Source: CAVSUZ01 sp963795415 (lineage in GTDB: Bacteria; Pseudomonadota; Alphaproteobacteria; Acetobacterales; Acetobacteraceae). From it: 64,000 nucleotides of DNA. The stretch is taken from the NCBI GenBank assembly GCA_963795415.1, contig CAWCHQ010000001.1, positions 2,542,001-2,606,000 of the forward strand. Direction: 5' to 3'. The notes beneath the pieces were generated by a model that had not been told where the DNA came from, searched no databases, and saw only the letters and a list, made by a program, of their open reading frames with translations. A program made the translations under genes and the position numbers. Below, in pieces: positions 37,106 through 45,507 of the stretch; position 1 is the first letter of the stretch, and each line of letters opens with the position of its first letter.

Positions 37106-37894
37106 ATGCCGGACAACGCCGATATTCTGGTCAGTCAGGACGATGCGGGCATCGTCATCGTCACGCTGAACCGGCCGGCCAAGCGCAACGCCATCTCGTT
37201 CGCGATGTGGCAGCGTCTGGGCGAGCTGTTTTCCCGGTTTGCGACAAGCACCGATGTTCGCATCGTGATCCTGACCGGGGCCGGCGGGCATTTTTCCGCC
37301 GGTGCGGACATTTCGGAATTTCCCGAGATGCGGTCCGACCCTGAAGCGACGAGGCAATATAATCAAGCCGGTCACGACGCCACGCTCGCGATCCGCGATC
37401 TGCCGCAGCCCACTGTTGCCGCCGCGCATGGCTTCTGCGTGGGCGGCGGATGCGGGATCGCGCTGGCCTGCGACCTTCGCGTGGGGGATCCCACCACCCG
37501 GATGGGCATTCCCGCGGCGAAGCGGGGCATCGTGTACAGCACGCTTGATACCGAGTTGTTGATGCGAACCGTCGGCCTGCCGCGGGCCAAACTGGTACTT
37601 TACTCCGGCGATATCTTCCCGGTGGAGCGGTGCCGTGAGATGGGGCTGCTGGACATGGTGAGCGATAAAGCTGCGTTGGATGGTGCGATTGGATTGGCGC
37701 GCGCTCTGGCGAAGCGTGCGCCGCTGTCGCAGCGCGGATCGAAAGTGACGCTCGAAGCGATCGCTCGCGGGGAAGTTGCGTCTCGTCAGGCTGAGATCGT
37801 TGCTGCCCAGAGGCGTGCCGCGGAAAGCGAGGATTACAGGGAGGCTACACAGTCGTTTATCGAAAAGCGGCCGCCGGTTTTCCGGGGGCATTGA
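37106..37894 (+). CDS. Enoyl-CoA hydratase/isomerase family protein
   Basis: 262-residue crotonase. The oxyanion-hole and active-site segments are 'HFSAGADISEFPEM' and 'HGFCVGGGCGIALACDLRV'; 'TLNRPAKRNAISFAMW' is the usual N-terminal strand. ATG 37106 is chosen because family similarity begins here; the frame is open further upstream but non-conserved. It probably hydrates or isomerises an enoyl-CoA. It is followed after 1 base by a radical SAM gene, so they share a transcript. Confidence 0.9.
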   Translation: MPDNADILVSQDDAGIVIVTLNRPAKRNAISFAMWQRLGELFSRFATSTDVRIVILTGAGGHFSAGADISEFPEMRSDPEATRQYNQAGHDATLAIRDLPQPTVAAAHGFCVGGGCGIALACDLRVGDPTTRMGIPAAKRGIVYSTLDTELLMRTVGLPRAKLVLYSGDIFPVERCREMGLLDMVSDKAALDGAIGLARALAKRAPLSQRGSKVTLEAIARGEVASRQAEIVAAQRRAAESEDYREATQSFIEKRPPVFRGH

Positions 37895-37895
37895 G

Positions 37896-38834
37896 ATGGA
37901 CGCAGTGCCGCTTGCGCGGGGAAAGTTCCACAATCCAGAGTTTACCGCGAAGGGTGAACGCCGCGCGTGGGTCAGCCTAAAGGCGCTGGAGACGCTGTGG
38001 TTCAACACCGGCACGCTGTGCAATCTGACCTGCAAGAGCTGCTATATCAAGTCATCGCCGCGCAACGACCGGCTGGCTTATCTCAGCCGGACGGATGTTC
38101 GGGAATATCTGGACGAGATTGTTAGCCGGCGCCTGCCGATTAAGCTGATCGGTTTCACCGGCGGCGAGCCGTTCATGAATCCGGAAATCATAGGCATGTT
38201 GCGCGACGTGCTGGACCGCAGGTTCGACGCGCTGGTGCTGACAAATGCAATGAAGCCGATGCGCAAGCTGGCGGGGCCGCTTCTGGAGCTGAAGGATCGG
38301 TCAGCAGGCCGGCTGCGCATCCGCGTGTCGCTGGATCACTATACGCAGGCGGTGCATGAGGCGGAGCGCGGGCGGCGGAGCTGGGCACCCACGATCGCCG
38401 GCCTTATTTGGCTGGCGCAGAATGGCTTTGCGATTGATGTCGCCGGGCGGCGATTCACGGCCGAGACCGAGAGCGAGGTTCGCGCAGGCTATGCTGCGCT
38501 GTTCTCCGAGCTGAACGTGCCGGTCGATGCATTCGATCCGGTGCGGCTGATGCTGTTTCCTCAGATGGATGTCACGCGGGATGTTCCGGAAATTACCGAG
38601 GCCTGCTGGGGCATTCTTGGCAAGTCACCGGAAAGCGTGATGTGCTCAAGCTCGCGGATGGTCGTCCGCCGCCGAGGAGCGGATCATCCCGTTGTGCTGG
38701 CGTGTACGTTGCTGGCCTATGACGAACAATTCGAACTCGGGAGCAGCCTCGCCGAGGCGTCGCAGCCGGTGCCGCTGAATCACCCGCATTGTGCGAGCTT
38801 TTGCGTGCTGGGCGGGGCCGCATGCTCTCGGTAA
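37896..38834 (+). CDS. Radical SAM protein of unknown substrate
   Basis: 312 residues. The [4Fe-4S]/SAM motif CNLTCKSC has C42, C46 and C49; GGEP follows in 'IGFTGGEPFMNPEI'. The C-terminus has a further Cys group (C299, C303, C310 in 'HCASFCVLGGAAC') that could bind an auxiliary cluster, and there are other Cys at 'SVMCSSS' and 'VLACTLL'. The start ATG lies 1 base after the enoyl-CoA hydratase stop. Radical SAM enzymes start reactions by cleaving SAM to a 5'-deoxyadenosyl radical; no peptide substrate gene was seen nearby. Confidence 0.85.
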   Translation: MDAVPLARGKFHNPEFTAKGERRAWVSLKALETLWFNTGTLCNLTCKSCYIKSSPRNDRLAYLSRTDVREYLDEIVSRRLPIKLIGFTGGEPFMNPEIIGMLRDVLDRRFDALVLTNAMKPMRKLAGPLLELKDRSAGRLRIRVSLDHYTQAVHEAERGRRSWAPTIAGLIWLAQNGFAIDVAGRRFTAETESEVRAGYAALFSELNVPVDAFDPVRLMLFPQMDVTRDVPEITEACWGILGKSPESVMCSSSRMVVRRRGADHPVVLACTLLAYDEQFELGSSLAEASQPVPLNHPHCASFCVLGGAACSR

Positions 38835-38844
38835 TGCCGGGTGG

Positions 38845-40197
38845 TCAGCCTGCGTTTGCCGCCGCTTTCAGTACTCGATCGATGAAAGCGCCGGCGCTGC
38901 CGAGGTAGTGCGCCGGATCGGTCAGGCGCTCGATCTGCTTTTGATCCAGCCGATCTGAAACCGCTTTTTCCTGGGTCAGGGCGTCTTTCAGCGGAATGCC
39001 GCGTTCGAGCGCAATGTCGCAGGCGTGCTGCACGACATGATGCGCCTCGCCGCGGCCGAGAACCGGCGCCAGGCCCATCATCACCGCCTCGGCTACGATC
39101 AAACCTCCGGTGAGATCCAGGTTGCGGCGCATCCGCGCGGCGTCCACCACCAGATCACCAGCAATAGCGTGTGCATGTTCCAGGGCGCCATGCGTGAGAA
39201 CGAATGATTGCGGCACGGCGAGCGGCTCGGCCTGCCAGGGGCCGGTGCCGCGTTCGTGGTCCTGCGCCATCGCGCCCTGCATGAGCGGCACCAGGGCCTG
39301 AACGCCGCGGCAGGCGGCCAGGATGTATTCCGATGCGATTGGATTGCGCTTCTGCGGCATGGTGGACGAGGAGCCGCGGCCCGCGACATGCGGCTCGGAG
39401 ACTTCCGCAACTTCGGTCTGGGCGAGCAGGATGATGTCGGTGGCGAACTTGGCGAGGCTGCCGCAGAGCAGACCGAGAAAGCTGATGGTTTCGGCGAGCG
39501 CGTCACGCACGACGTGCCAGGGTGCGATCGCGGGGCGCAAAGCGAGTTCGGCAGCCAGTGCCTCCATGACGGCGATACCCTTGTCGCCGAGAGATGCCAG
39601 GGTGCCGGCTGCGCCGCCGAAGCTCACCTGTTCCACGCGCGGGCGAAGCTGGTCCAGCCTTTCGCGATGGAAAATCAGAGGCAGGGCCCAGGTGGCGCAT
39701 TTCAGTCCGAAGCTTGTTGGCAGCGCGTGCTGAAGATGCGTGCGGCCCGGCATTACGGTGTTGCGGTGGCGGTCCGCCTGGTGCGCGAGATCCCCGAGAA
39801 GACCGGTGAGGCTGATCCGGATCAGGCCGAGACCGTCGCGAATTTGCAGCACGGTGGCGCTGTCCATGATATCCTGCGTTGTCGCACCCCAGTGCGTCCA
39901 CGCGCCGGCCTCGCCGGCGGCCCGGGTCAGGCCTTTCACCAGTCCGACAACGGGATAGCCGACATTTCGGGCGTTTGCGGCAAGCTCGGCCGGGTCGAGA
40001 TTTTCGAAGCGGGCGGCCCTGGTGATGGCCTCGGCGGCGGTCTGGGGAACGATGCCAAGTTTCGCCTGCGCGCGCGCGAGGGCGGCTTCGACGTCCAGCA
40101 TGCGCTGGAAGTAGGCCTGTTCCTGAAAGACGGTCCGCATCGCGTCGGTGCCGTAGAGCGTGCCAAGGATGGCGCCATCGGCTGGGTTGGTCGGCAT
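38845..40197 (-). CDS. Lyase of the fumarase/aspartase superfamily, PcaB or adenylosuccinate-lyase type
   Basis: 450 residues. The superfamily signature GSSSTMPQKRNP is present, as are 'HWGATTQDIMDSATVLQIRD' and 'PGRTHLQHALPTSFG'. Length and 'EAALARAQAKLGIVP' suit 3-carboxy-cis,cis-muconate cycloisomerase (protocatechuate pathway), but no other pca genes adjoin, so another addition/elimination lyase is possible. ATG 40197 follows AGGAGG by 5 bases; that ribosome site is buried in a perfect hairpin (see separate entry). Confidence 0.85.
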   Translation of the reverse strand: MPTNPADGAILGTLYGTDAMRTVFQEQAYFQRMLDVEAALARAQAKLGIVPQTAAEAITRAARFENLDPAELAANARNVGYPVVGLVKGLTRAAGEAGAWTHWGATTQDIMDSATVLQIRDGLGLIRISLTGLLGDLAHQADRHRNTVMPGRTHLQHALPTSFGLKCATWALPLIFHRERLDQLRPRVEQVSFGGAAGTLASLGDKGIAVMEALAAELALRPAIAPWHVVRDALAETISFLGLLCGSLAKFATDIILLAQTEVAEVSEPHVAGRGSSSTMPQKRNPIASEYILAACRGVQALVPLMQGAMAQDHERGTGPWQAEPLAVPQSFVLTHGALEHAHAIAGDLVVDAARMRRNLDLTGGLIVAEAVMMGLAPVLGRGEAHHVVQHACDIALERGIPLKDALTQEKAVSDRLDQKQIERLTDPAHYLGSAGAFIDRVLKAAANAG

Positions 40198-40200
40198 GTG

Positions 40201-40222
40201 AGCCTCCTGCACGAAGGAGGCT
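40201..40222 (-). promoter_or_regulatory. Hairpin that masks the ribosome-binding site of the PcaB-like gene
   Basis: On the minus strand AGCCTCCT-TCGTGC-AGGAGGCT forms a perfect 8-bp stem with a 6-base loop; the 3' arm contains the AGGAGG Shine-Dalgarno, and the ATG begins 4 bases after the arm (40197). Such a fold would block ribosome binding unless opened by temperature, a protein or a ligand. Confidence 0.55.
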
Positions 40223-40237
40223 GTCATATGCCAGGAC

Positions 40238-40268
40238 GGCAGGGGTGTGCGAGCGGCGCACCCCTGCC
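40238..40268 (-). terminator. Strong GC hairpin after fasciclin gene
   Basis: GGCAGGGGTG pairs with CACCCCTGCC (10 bp) plus an inner GC step, 7 bases after the fasciclin stop. No T-run. It may separate the fasciclin transcript from the PcaB-like gene. Confidence 0.5.
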
Positions 40269-40275
40269 CGGCCAG

Positions 40276-40860
40276 TTAGTTCGGTAGCAGAACCGAGCTT
40301 ACGACCTGGATGACGCCGTTTGACTGCAGCACATTTGGAATTGTGATTTCGGCCACACCGCTTTTTTCGCCTTTGATCCAGAGATGGCCGTTGTCATCCG
40401 AGATTGTGAGTGGCTCGCCTTCGACCGTCTTCAGCATCGCCGTGCCGTCGCCCTTGCTGACCATCTGCATAAGCTGCTGCGTCGTGTAGCGACCGGGTAC
40501 GACATGATAGGTCAGAATCTTGACCAGCATGTCCTTGTTTTCGGGCTTCAGCAGTATCTGAACGGTTCCTGGCGGAAGCTTGTCGAAAGCTTCGTTGGTC
40601 GGCGCGAACACAGTGAAGGGGCCGGGGCCTTCCAGAGTGGGAACGAGACCGGCGGCCTTGACCGCTGCGACCAGCGTCGTGTGATCCTTCGAGTTGACGG
40701 CATTTTCGACGATGTTCTTGGACGGGAACATCGGTGCTCCACCGACCATTGGAACCGATGCGGCGTCGGCGGTGGGAATCTGCGCCGATGCCGGGGGGCC
40801 AATGAGGGATGCGGCGAGGGCGATGACGCCGGCGGAAAGCAGGACACGCGTCGTTTGCAT
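40276..40860 (-). CDS. Secreted fasciclin (FAS1) domain protein
   Basis: 194 residues from ATG 40860 with AGGAGAGG upstream. A signal peptide ends at 'GPPASAQ'. A single FAS1 domain shows H1 'FTVFAPTNEAFDKLPPG' and H2 'ILTYHVVPGRYTTQQLM', ending 'NGVIQVVSSVLLPN'. FAS1 proteins are periplasmic or surface adhesion/stress proteins. It is divergent from an ECF sigma factor and shares a matching promoter element with it, so it is the probable main target of that sigma factor. Confidence 0.93.
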   Translation of the reverse strand: MQTTRVLLSAGVIALAASLIGPPASAQIPTADAASVPMVGGAPMFPSKNIVENAVNSKDHTTLVAAVKAAGLVPTLEGPGPFTVFAPTNEAFDKLPPGTVQILLKPENKDMLVKILTYHVVPGRYTTQQLMQMVSKGDGTAMLKTVEGEPLTISDDNGHLWIKGEKSGVAEITIPNVLQSNGVIQVVSSVLLPN

Positions 40861-40910
40861 GGGGAACCTCTCCTGATCTAATGGGCGAGCGCCGGTGAGG
40901 CGCACGCTCC

Positions 40911-40939
40911 CCTACGGACGAAAATCAGGATTGGATGCA
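40911..40939 (-). promoter_or_regulatory. Candidate ECF-sigma promoter for fasciclin gene
   Basis: TGCATCC (40939-40933) - 16 bases - CGTAGG (40916-40911) on the minus strand. The same -35 heptamer and CGTA core occur in the divergent sigma-gene promoter. A start about 7 bases beyond would give a leader of about 40 bases. Confidence 0.55.
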
Positions 40940-40952
40940 TGGGGATGTCGGC

Positions 40953-40980
40953 TGCATCCGATTTGTGGCTTGCGCGTATC
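40953..40980 (+). promoter_or_regulatory. Candidate autoregulated ECF-sigma promoter
   Basis: TGCATCC (40953-40959) - 15 bases - CGTATC (40975-40980), 30 bases before the sigma-factor ATG. The matching element on the other strand precedes the fasciclin gene; the two -35 elements lie back to back 13 bases apart. Confidence 0.55.
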
Positions 40981-41010
40981 GAAGGAGCAATTCCGGATGG
41001 CCGGGGTTGA

Positions 41011-41565
41011 ATGACATATCTGGCAGCGGCGGATGGCGCGACGCTTACTGATCTTCTGCACCGGTGTCGCGGGGGCGACCACGCGGCGTTCCGGCGGCTG
41101 TATGACTTCGAATCGCCTCGGCTGTATGGCATGGCACTAAGAATTACGCGCCAGCCGTCGCTTGCGGCGGATGCAGTGCATGATGCGTTTCTGCAAGTGT
41201 GGCAGCATGCGGACCGGTTCGATCCTCGCCGCGGGTCGGCGGAGGCGTGGCTGACAGGACTGGTTCGCTATCGCGCGATCGATCTTGTGCGCAACCGGGC
41301 GCGTGAGACGGGTGACGAGGCTTTGCCGGAGCAAGTGGATACGGGACCGGGGGCGCTGGACGTCCTGCTGGCGTCCGATGCCGGCAAATCACTGCACCAT
41401 TGCCTTTCGGTGCTGGACGAAAAGCAAAGGCAGGTCATTCTGCTGGCGTTCGTGAAGGGCCGGACGCATGCCGAGCTTGCGGATGATCTCGGCGCCCCGC
41501 TTGGGACCGTGAAATCGTGGATACGGCGCGGGCTGATGGCGCTTAAAGCGTGTCTCGAACCATGA
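41011..41565 (+). CDS. ECF (sigma-70 family) RNA polymerase sigma factor
   Basis: 184 residues with the two ECF domains only. Region 2 includes 'DAVHDAFLQVWQHADRFDP' (-10 recognition); region 4 is 'QVILLAFVKGRTHAELADDL' then 'GAPLGTVKSWIRRGLMALK' (-35 recognition helix). The SigK/RskA-type gene order (anti-sigma directly after, fasciclin beside) suggests release of the sigma factor on envelope stress. An in-frame stop just upstream fixes the start at 41011. It overlaps the anti-sigma gene by ATGA. Confidence 0.94.
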   Translation: MTYLAAADGATLTDLLHRCRGGDHAAFRRLYDFESPRLYGMALRITRQPSLAADAVHDAFLQVWQHADRFDPRRGSAEAWLTGLVRYRAIDLVRNRARETGDEALPEQVDTGPGALDVLLASDAGKSLHHCLSVLDEKQRQVILLAFVKGRTHAELADDLGAPLGTVKSWIRRGLMALKACLEP

Positions 41566-42242
41566 GCGCGGCGGATGACGAACTGGATCTGATGGCGGCG
41601 GAATACGTGTTGGGTACGCTGGATCCGGCGGCGGCGCGTGAACTGGCTGCCCGGGCGGAGGTGGAACCGGCGGTGCGGGCGGCGATCGCGGGTTGGGAGG
41701 AGCGCCTGGCTCCATTGTCGCGGGTTGGCGGTCCGCTGTGGCCTCCGGAGACGCTATGGCGACGGCTGTCGGTATCGGCGGGCTTGGGGCAGGGTGTGCA
41801 CCAGCCTGGGCGGTTGGCGCAGGCGTGGCGCAGCGTTGCGTTGTGGCGTTGTGCAGCCGGAGTGGGGTTTGCTTTGGCGGCGGCGTTTGCCGCCGTGGCG
41901 TGGCTGGGGGGAACGCCGGTGCGCCCGGTGGCGGCTCTGGTGCCGTATGGCAGCGCCGCCGCTGCGTATGTGGCTCAGGTGCAGCCGGATGGGAGCCTGC
42001 GTCTGGTCGCGCTGCGGCCGGTTCCCGTTGCGCAAGGCAAGGATCTGGAATTGTGGGCGCTGCCGGCGGGTGCGACGAAGCCGATCCCGCTCGGGGTGGT
42101 GCCGGCTGCCGGCAGGAGGGTGACGCCGGGGAGTGTCCCGGCGGCAGGGACTCAGCTGATAATCAGCCTGGAGCCGGCGGGGGGGTCTCCGACCGGATTG
42201 CCGACGGGCCCTGTGCTGTTTGCGGGGACGTTCGGAGGGTGA
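41562..42242 (+). CDS. Anti-sigma factor, RskA-like
   Basis: 226 residues from ATG 41562 (overlap with sigma stop). The cytoplasmic N-terminal domain ('ELDLMAAEYVLGTLDPAAAR') binds the sigma factor, one membrane helix ('CAAGVGFALAAAFAAVAWLG') follows near residue 100, and the C-terminal RskA domain is periplasmic ('KDLELWALPAGATKPIPLG', 'ISLEPAGGSPTGLPTGPVL'). No HxxxCxxC zinc motif is present. It holds the upstream sigma factor inactive until proteolysis or a redox signal. Confidence 0.9.
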   Translation: MSAADDELDLMAAEYVLGTLDPAAARELAARAEVEPAVRAAIAGWEERLAPLSRVGGPLWPPETLWRRLSVSAGLGQGVHQPGRLAQAWRSVALWRCAAGVGFALAAAFAAVAWLGGTPVRPVAALVPYGSAAAAYVAQVQPDGSLRLVALRPVPVAQGKDLELWALPAGATKPIPLGVVPAAGRRVTPGSVPAAGTQLIISLEPAGGSPTGLPTGPVLFAGTFGG

Positions 42243-42252
42243 GGGCCTAAGT

Positions 42253-42972
42253 TTAGGTCGCCAGACCCAGATAGATCCGCTGCACCGTTTCATCCTTGGC
42301 TAGCGCGGCGGCGGGACCGTCGAGAACGGTGCGGCCGGTTTGCAAAACGTAGGCGTGCTGGGCGATCTCCAGCGCGAGTTCGACGGATTGTTCCGCGAGC
42401 AATAATGTGAGGCCTTCCTGGTGCAGGCGCGCCAGGGTCTCGTACAGGCTCTCCACGACGGCGGGCGCTAACCCAAGGCTGGGTTCGTCGAGCAGAAGAA
42501 GGGTCGGCTTGCTCATCAATGCGCGGCCCAGGGCGAGCATTTGCCGTTCGCCACCGGAGAGCGTGCCCGCGCGCTGGCGGCGGCGCTCGGCAAGTCGGGG
42601 AAACAGGCTGAACACCCGATCAAGGCTGGCGTTGATCCGCGAGCGGCCGGATACAACCGTTGCGCCGAGCAACAGGTTGCGCTCGACCGTCTGGTTGACG
42701 AACAGGCGCCAGCCCTCGGGGGAAAGCGCGACACCGCGGCGGACGACCGCGTGGGCACGAAGGCCGGTAATCGGCTGGCCGCGCAGGTCGATTTCACCGG
42801 CGGCGGGAGAGACCAGGCCGGCGATCGCGTTGAGGGTCGTGGTCTTGCCGGCGCCGTTGGAGCCGATCAACGCTACGAAACCGCCTTCGGGCACCTCCAG
42901 CGATACGCTGGAAACGCCGATCAGATCGCCATAAGCGACCGCGAGGTTTCGAACGGAAAGAGCCGGCGTCAT
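42253..42972 (-). CDS. livF: Branched-chain amino acid-type ABC ATPase LivF
   Basis: 239-residue ATPase. Walker A GSNGAGKTTTLN, signature LSGGERQMLALGRAL, Walker B LLLLDEPSLGLAP. It overlaps livG by ATGA at 42969-42972 and ends the leftward operon binding protein-livH-livM-livG-livF. Together with LivG it powers LivHM. Confidence 0.94.
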   Translation of the reverse strand: MTPALSVRNLAVAYGDLIGVSSVSLEVPEGGFVALIGSNGAGKTTTLNAIAGLVSPAAGEIDLRGQPITGLRAHAVVRRGVALSPEGWRLFVNQTVERNLLLGATVVSGRSRINASLDRVFSLFPRLAERRRQRAGTLSGGERQMLALGRALMSKPTLLLLDEPSLGLAPAVVESLYETLARLHQEGLTLLLAEQSVELALEIAQHAYVLQTGRTVLDGPAAALAKDETVQRIYLGLAT

Positions 42973-43697
42973 GCCTGGATGCGTCTGGAGGCGCGGTGGC
43001 CGAGATATGCCGAGATCACGGCGGGGTCGCTGATGACTGCGCGGGGCGGCCCTTCGGCGATCACTTTGCCCTGGTGAAAGACGACCGCGCGCTGCGCGAG
43101 CGTAAGGATCACTTCCATGATGTGTTCGACGATGATGATGGTAATTCCGCGCGCATGAATACGCTGCACGAGGCCGATGGCAGTCTGGACTTCGGATGGG
43201 GTGAGGCCGGCGAGGGCTTCGTCGAGCATGAGCAGGCGGGGCTCGGTGGCCAGGGCGCGGGCGATTTCGAGGCGCTTGCGTCCAGGCGTGCCGAGAGTGC
43301 GGGCGGGGCGGGAAGCCACGGCGGCGAGGCCGGTAAAGTCCAGCACCTCGGTTGCCTTCGCTTCGGCGCCGCCGCGACGGGGATGGCGAAGGAACGCGCC
43401 GACGAGCACGTTTTCGGCGACGGTCATGTCTTCGAACGTCACAGGGACCTGGAACGTCCGCGCGATGCCCAATCGCGCGTGCGCCTCGGGCGCGGCACGG
43501 GTGACGTCGTTGCCATCGAAAATGATGCGGCCAGCGGTGGGGCTGCGGTCGCCGGCGAGCGCATTGAAGAAGGTGCTCTTGCCTGCTCCGTTAGGGCCGA
43601 TCAGGCCGATGATCTCGCCCTGGGTCACGATCAGGCTTGCGTCATCCACGGCGCGCAGGCGGCCGAACGTCTGGACGACGTTGCGCGCTTCAAGCAT
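42969..43697 (-). CDS. livG: Branched-chain amino acid-type ABC ATPase LivG
   Basis: 242 residues from ATG 43697, where family similarity starts; it overlaps the livM end by 8 bases. Walker A GPNGAGKSTFFNAL, a LivG-type signature region 'LGTPGRKRLEIARALA' (not the canonical LSGGQ), Walker B 'LLMLDEALAGLTPSE' and the switch His in 'IIIVEHIMEV'. A longer frame upstream merely overlaps livM. Confidence 0.93.
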   Translation of the reverse strand: MLEARNVVQTFGRLRAVDDASLIVTQGEIIGLIGPNGAGKSTFFNALAGDRSPTAGRIIFDGNDVTRAAPEAHARLGIARTFQVPVTFEDMTVAENVLVGAFLRHPRRGGAEAKATEVLDFTGLAAVASRPARTLGTPGRKRLEIARALATEPRLLMLDEALAGLTPSEVQTAIGLVQRIHARGITIIIVEHIMEVILTLAQRAVVFHQGKVIAEGPPRAVISDPAVISAYLGHRASRRIQA

Positions 43698-44640
43698 GAC
43701 GCGCCTTGGAGCGGATACGGGTGACCAGGTCGAGTATGCCGCCAGGCTCGAAGCGGGCGACGAGCAGGATAATGGCACCGTAAATGACGTAGGTGATGCC
43801 GGTGCCTGAGCCGCCGAACTTTGCGTTGGTCCATTCCTCCAGGGGAATAAGCAGGATCGCCCCGATCAGGGGTCCGAAGAGTGTGCCCGCGCCGCCGAGT
43901 GCGGCGATGATGACCATTTTCACCGACACGAGAATACCGAAAACACTCTCCGGGTCGGCGAAGCCGACCATGATGGAGTAGAGCGAGCCGGCGACGGCGG
44001 TGAAGGCCGCTGAGAGCATCAGGGCGTATTGCTTGTAGCGGAGGATGGGGACACCGAGACTGCGTGCGGCGCGATCTCCGCCGCTGATTGCGCGGAGGTA
44101 GTAGCCCATGCGGCTGCGCTGCATTACGGCGGTGAGACAGAGCAAAAGGGCGAGGACGGCGAGAAAGAGGTAATAATACGGAAGGGGGCTGCGGAAGGTC
44201 AGGTCGGCGACGGAGCGCGGGGCGGCGGGTCCCATCAGGCCGACGGCAGCGCCGATATACTCCCAATTGGCGGAGAGGATGCGGATGAGCTCCGCGGCTG
44301 CGATGGTCGCCATCGAGAAATAGTGGCCTCGGAGGCGGAAAGTGGGCGTGCCGATCAGGATCGCGAGGATAAGGCTGATCAGGATGCCGATGGGGACGCC
44401 AGCTATTGGCGGCCAGCCGAAATGGGTGAAGACGGCGAGCGAGGCGTAGGCTCCCGTGCCGAAGAAGATGGCGTGACCGATGGAGACCTGGCCGGCGTAG
44501 CCGCCGATCAGATTCCAGGCGGACGCGGAGATGGCGGCCAGGAGAACCAAGGCGCCGACCCGCTGGTAAAACACGTCGCCAACGAGCAGGGGCCAGATAA
44601 CGACAACGAGCAGCAGGCCGAACAGCGCGAGCTTGTTCAT
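43690..44640 (-). CDS. livM: Branched-chain amino acid-type ABC permease LivM
   Basis: 316-residue inner-membrane permease with about 10 helices. Family landmarks are 'LIGGYAGQVSIGHAIFFGTG', 'GTPTFRLRGHYFSMATIAAA' and 'GGAGTLFGPLIGA'. It overlaps livH by 4 bases. Partner of LivH in the channel. Confidence 0.94.
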   Translation of the reverse strand: MNKLALFGLLLVVVIWPLLVGDVFYQRVGALVLLAAISASAWNLIGGYAGQVSIGHAIFFGTGAYASLAVFTHFGWPPIAGVPIGILISLILAILIGTPTFRLRGHYFSMATIAAAELIRILSANWEYIGAAVGLMGPAAPRSVADLTFRSPLPYYYLFLAVLALLLCLTAVMQRSRMGYYLRAISGGDRAARSLGVPILRYKQYALMLSAAFTAVAGSLYSIMVGFADPESVFGILVSVKMVIIAALGGAGTLFGPLIGAILLIPLEEWTNAKFGGSGTGITYVIYGAIILLVARFEPGGILDLVTRIRSKARHA

Positions 44641-45494
44641 GTCGTTCCGAGCAGGCCCTGGGGACGGACCCAGAGCACGGCGAGAAATAGGGCGTAAACC
44701 ACGACGTCCTGGTAAACCGGGCCGAGCCAGTAGGCGGAAAGCGATTCGACGACGCCGATAATAAGACCGGCGAGCAACGCGCCGGGTACGCTGCCGAAGC
44801 CGCCGAGGCAGACGACGACGAACGCGATCAGCGTGAGTGATTCTCCGACGGTTGGGGAGATGTAATAGAAGAGCGCGATCAGCACGCCCGCGATGCCGGT
44901 TGCGGCGCCGGCGAGCGCCCAGGCGAGAGCCTGGACGGGATCAGGCCGGATGCCGACCAGCATGGCGGCTGCACGATCCTCGGCGACGGCGAGCATGCGC
45001 GCGCCGATCATTGTGCGTGTGAGTATCAGGTGCAGGCCGAGCGTAAGTAATAATGCGACGCCGCCGGCAAGGACGCGCGGGGCCTGAAGGCGGAGGCCGG
45101 CGATGTCGAGCGTGCCGCCGACCAGCGTATCCGGCAGCGTGACGAAATTGGCGCTGAACGCCCAGAACGCGCTGTAGCGGATCAGCAGCGCCAGGCCGAA
45201 TGTAGCTAGTATCTGGGCCAGCATCGGGCCGCGCATGACAGAGCGGATGACGGCGAAATAAACCACGGCGCCGAGTGCGGCGAGCGCGATTGCGCCGAGC
45301 GGCAGCGACACGACGGGCCCGAGATGAAGCAGACTGAAGACAAAGAACGCAAGATACATCGCCAGCATGACGAAGTCGCCATGGGCGAAGTTGACGACGT
45401 TCATCATGCCCCAGATCAGCGTCAGGCCGGAGGAGAAGAGCGCATAGACCGCGCCCATCAGCAGCCCGCTGACGATGACCTGGGCGAGGATCAC
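44637..45494 (-). CDS. livH: Branched-chain amino acid-type ABC permease LivH
   Basis: 285 residues from GTG 45494 (MILAQVIVSGLLMGAVYALF when initiated with Met), the usual LivH beginning; the open frame extends upstream into the binding-protein gene and is not used. It has 'WGMMNVVNFAHGDFVMLAMY' and 'VCLGGFGSVPGALLAGLIIG'. 13 bases separate it from the binding-protein stop. No strong ribosome site, consistent with coupled translation. Confidence 0.9.
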   Translation of the reverse strand: MILAQVIVSGLLMGAVYALFSSGLTLIWGMMNVVNFAHGDFVMLAMYLAFFVFSLLHLGPVVSLPLGAIALAALGAVVYFAVIRSVMRGPMLAQILATFGLALLIRYSAFWAFSANFVTLPDTLVGGTLDIAGLRLQAPRVLAGGVALLLTLGLHLILTRTMIGARMLAVAEDRAAAMLVGIRPDPVQALAWALAGAATGIAGVLIALFYYISPTVGESLTLIAFVVVCLGGFGSVPGALLAGLIIGVVESLSAYWLGPVYQDVVVYALFLAVLWVRPQGLLGTT

Positions 45495-45507
45495 GTTGTT
45501 ATGCGGA

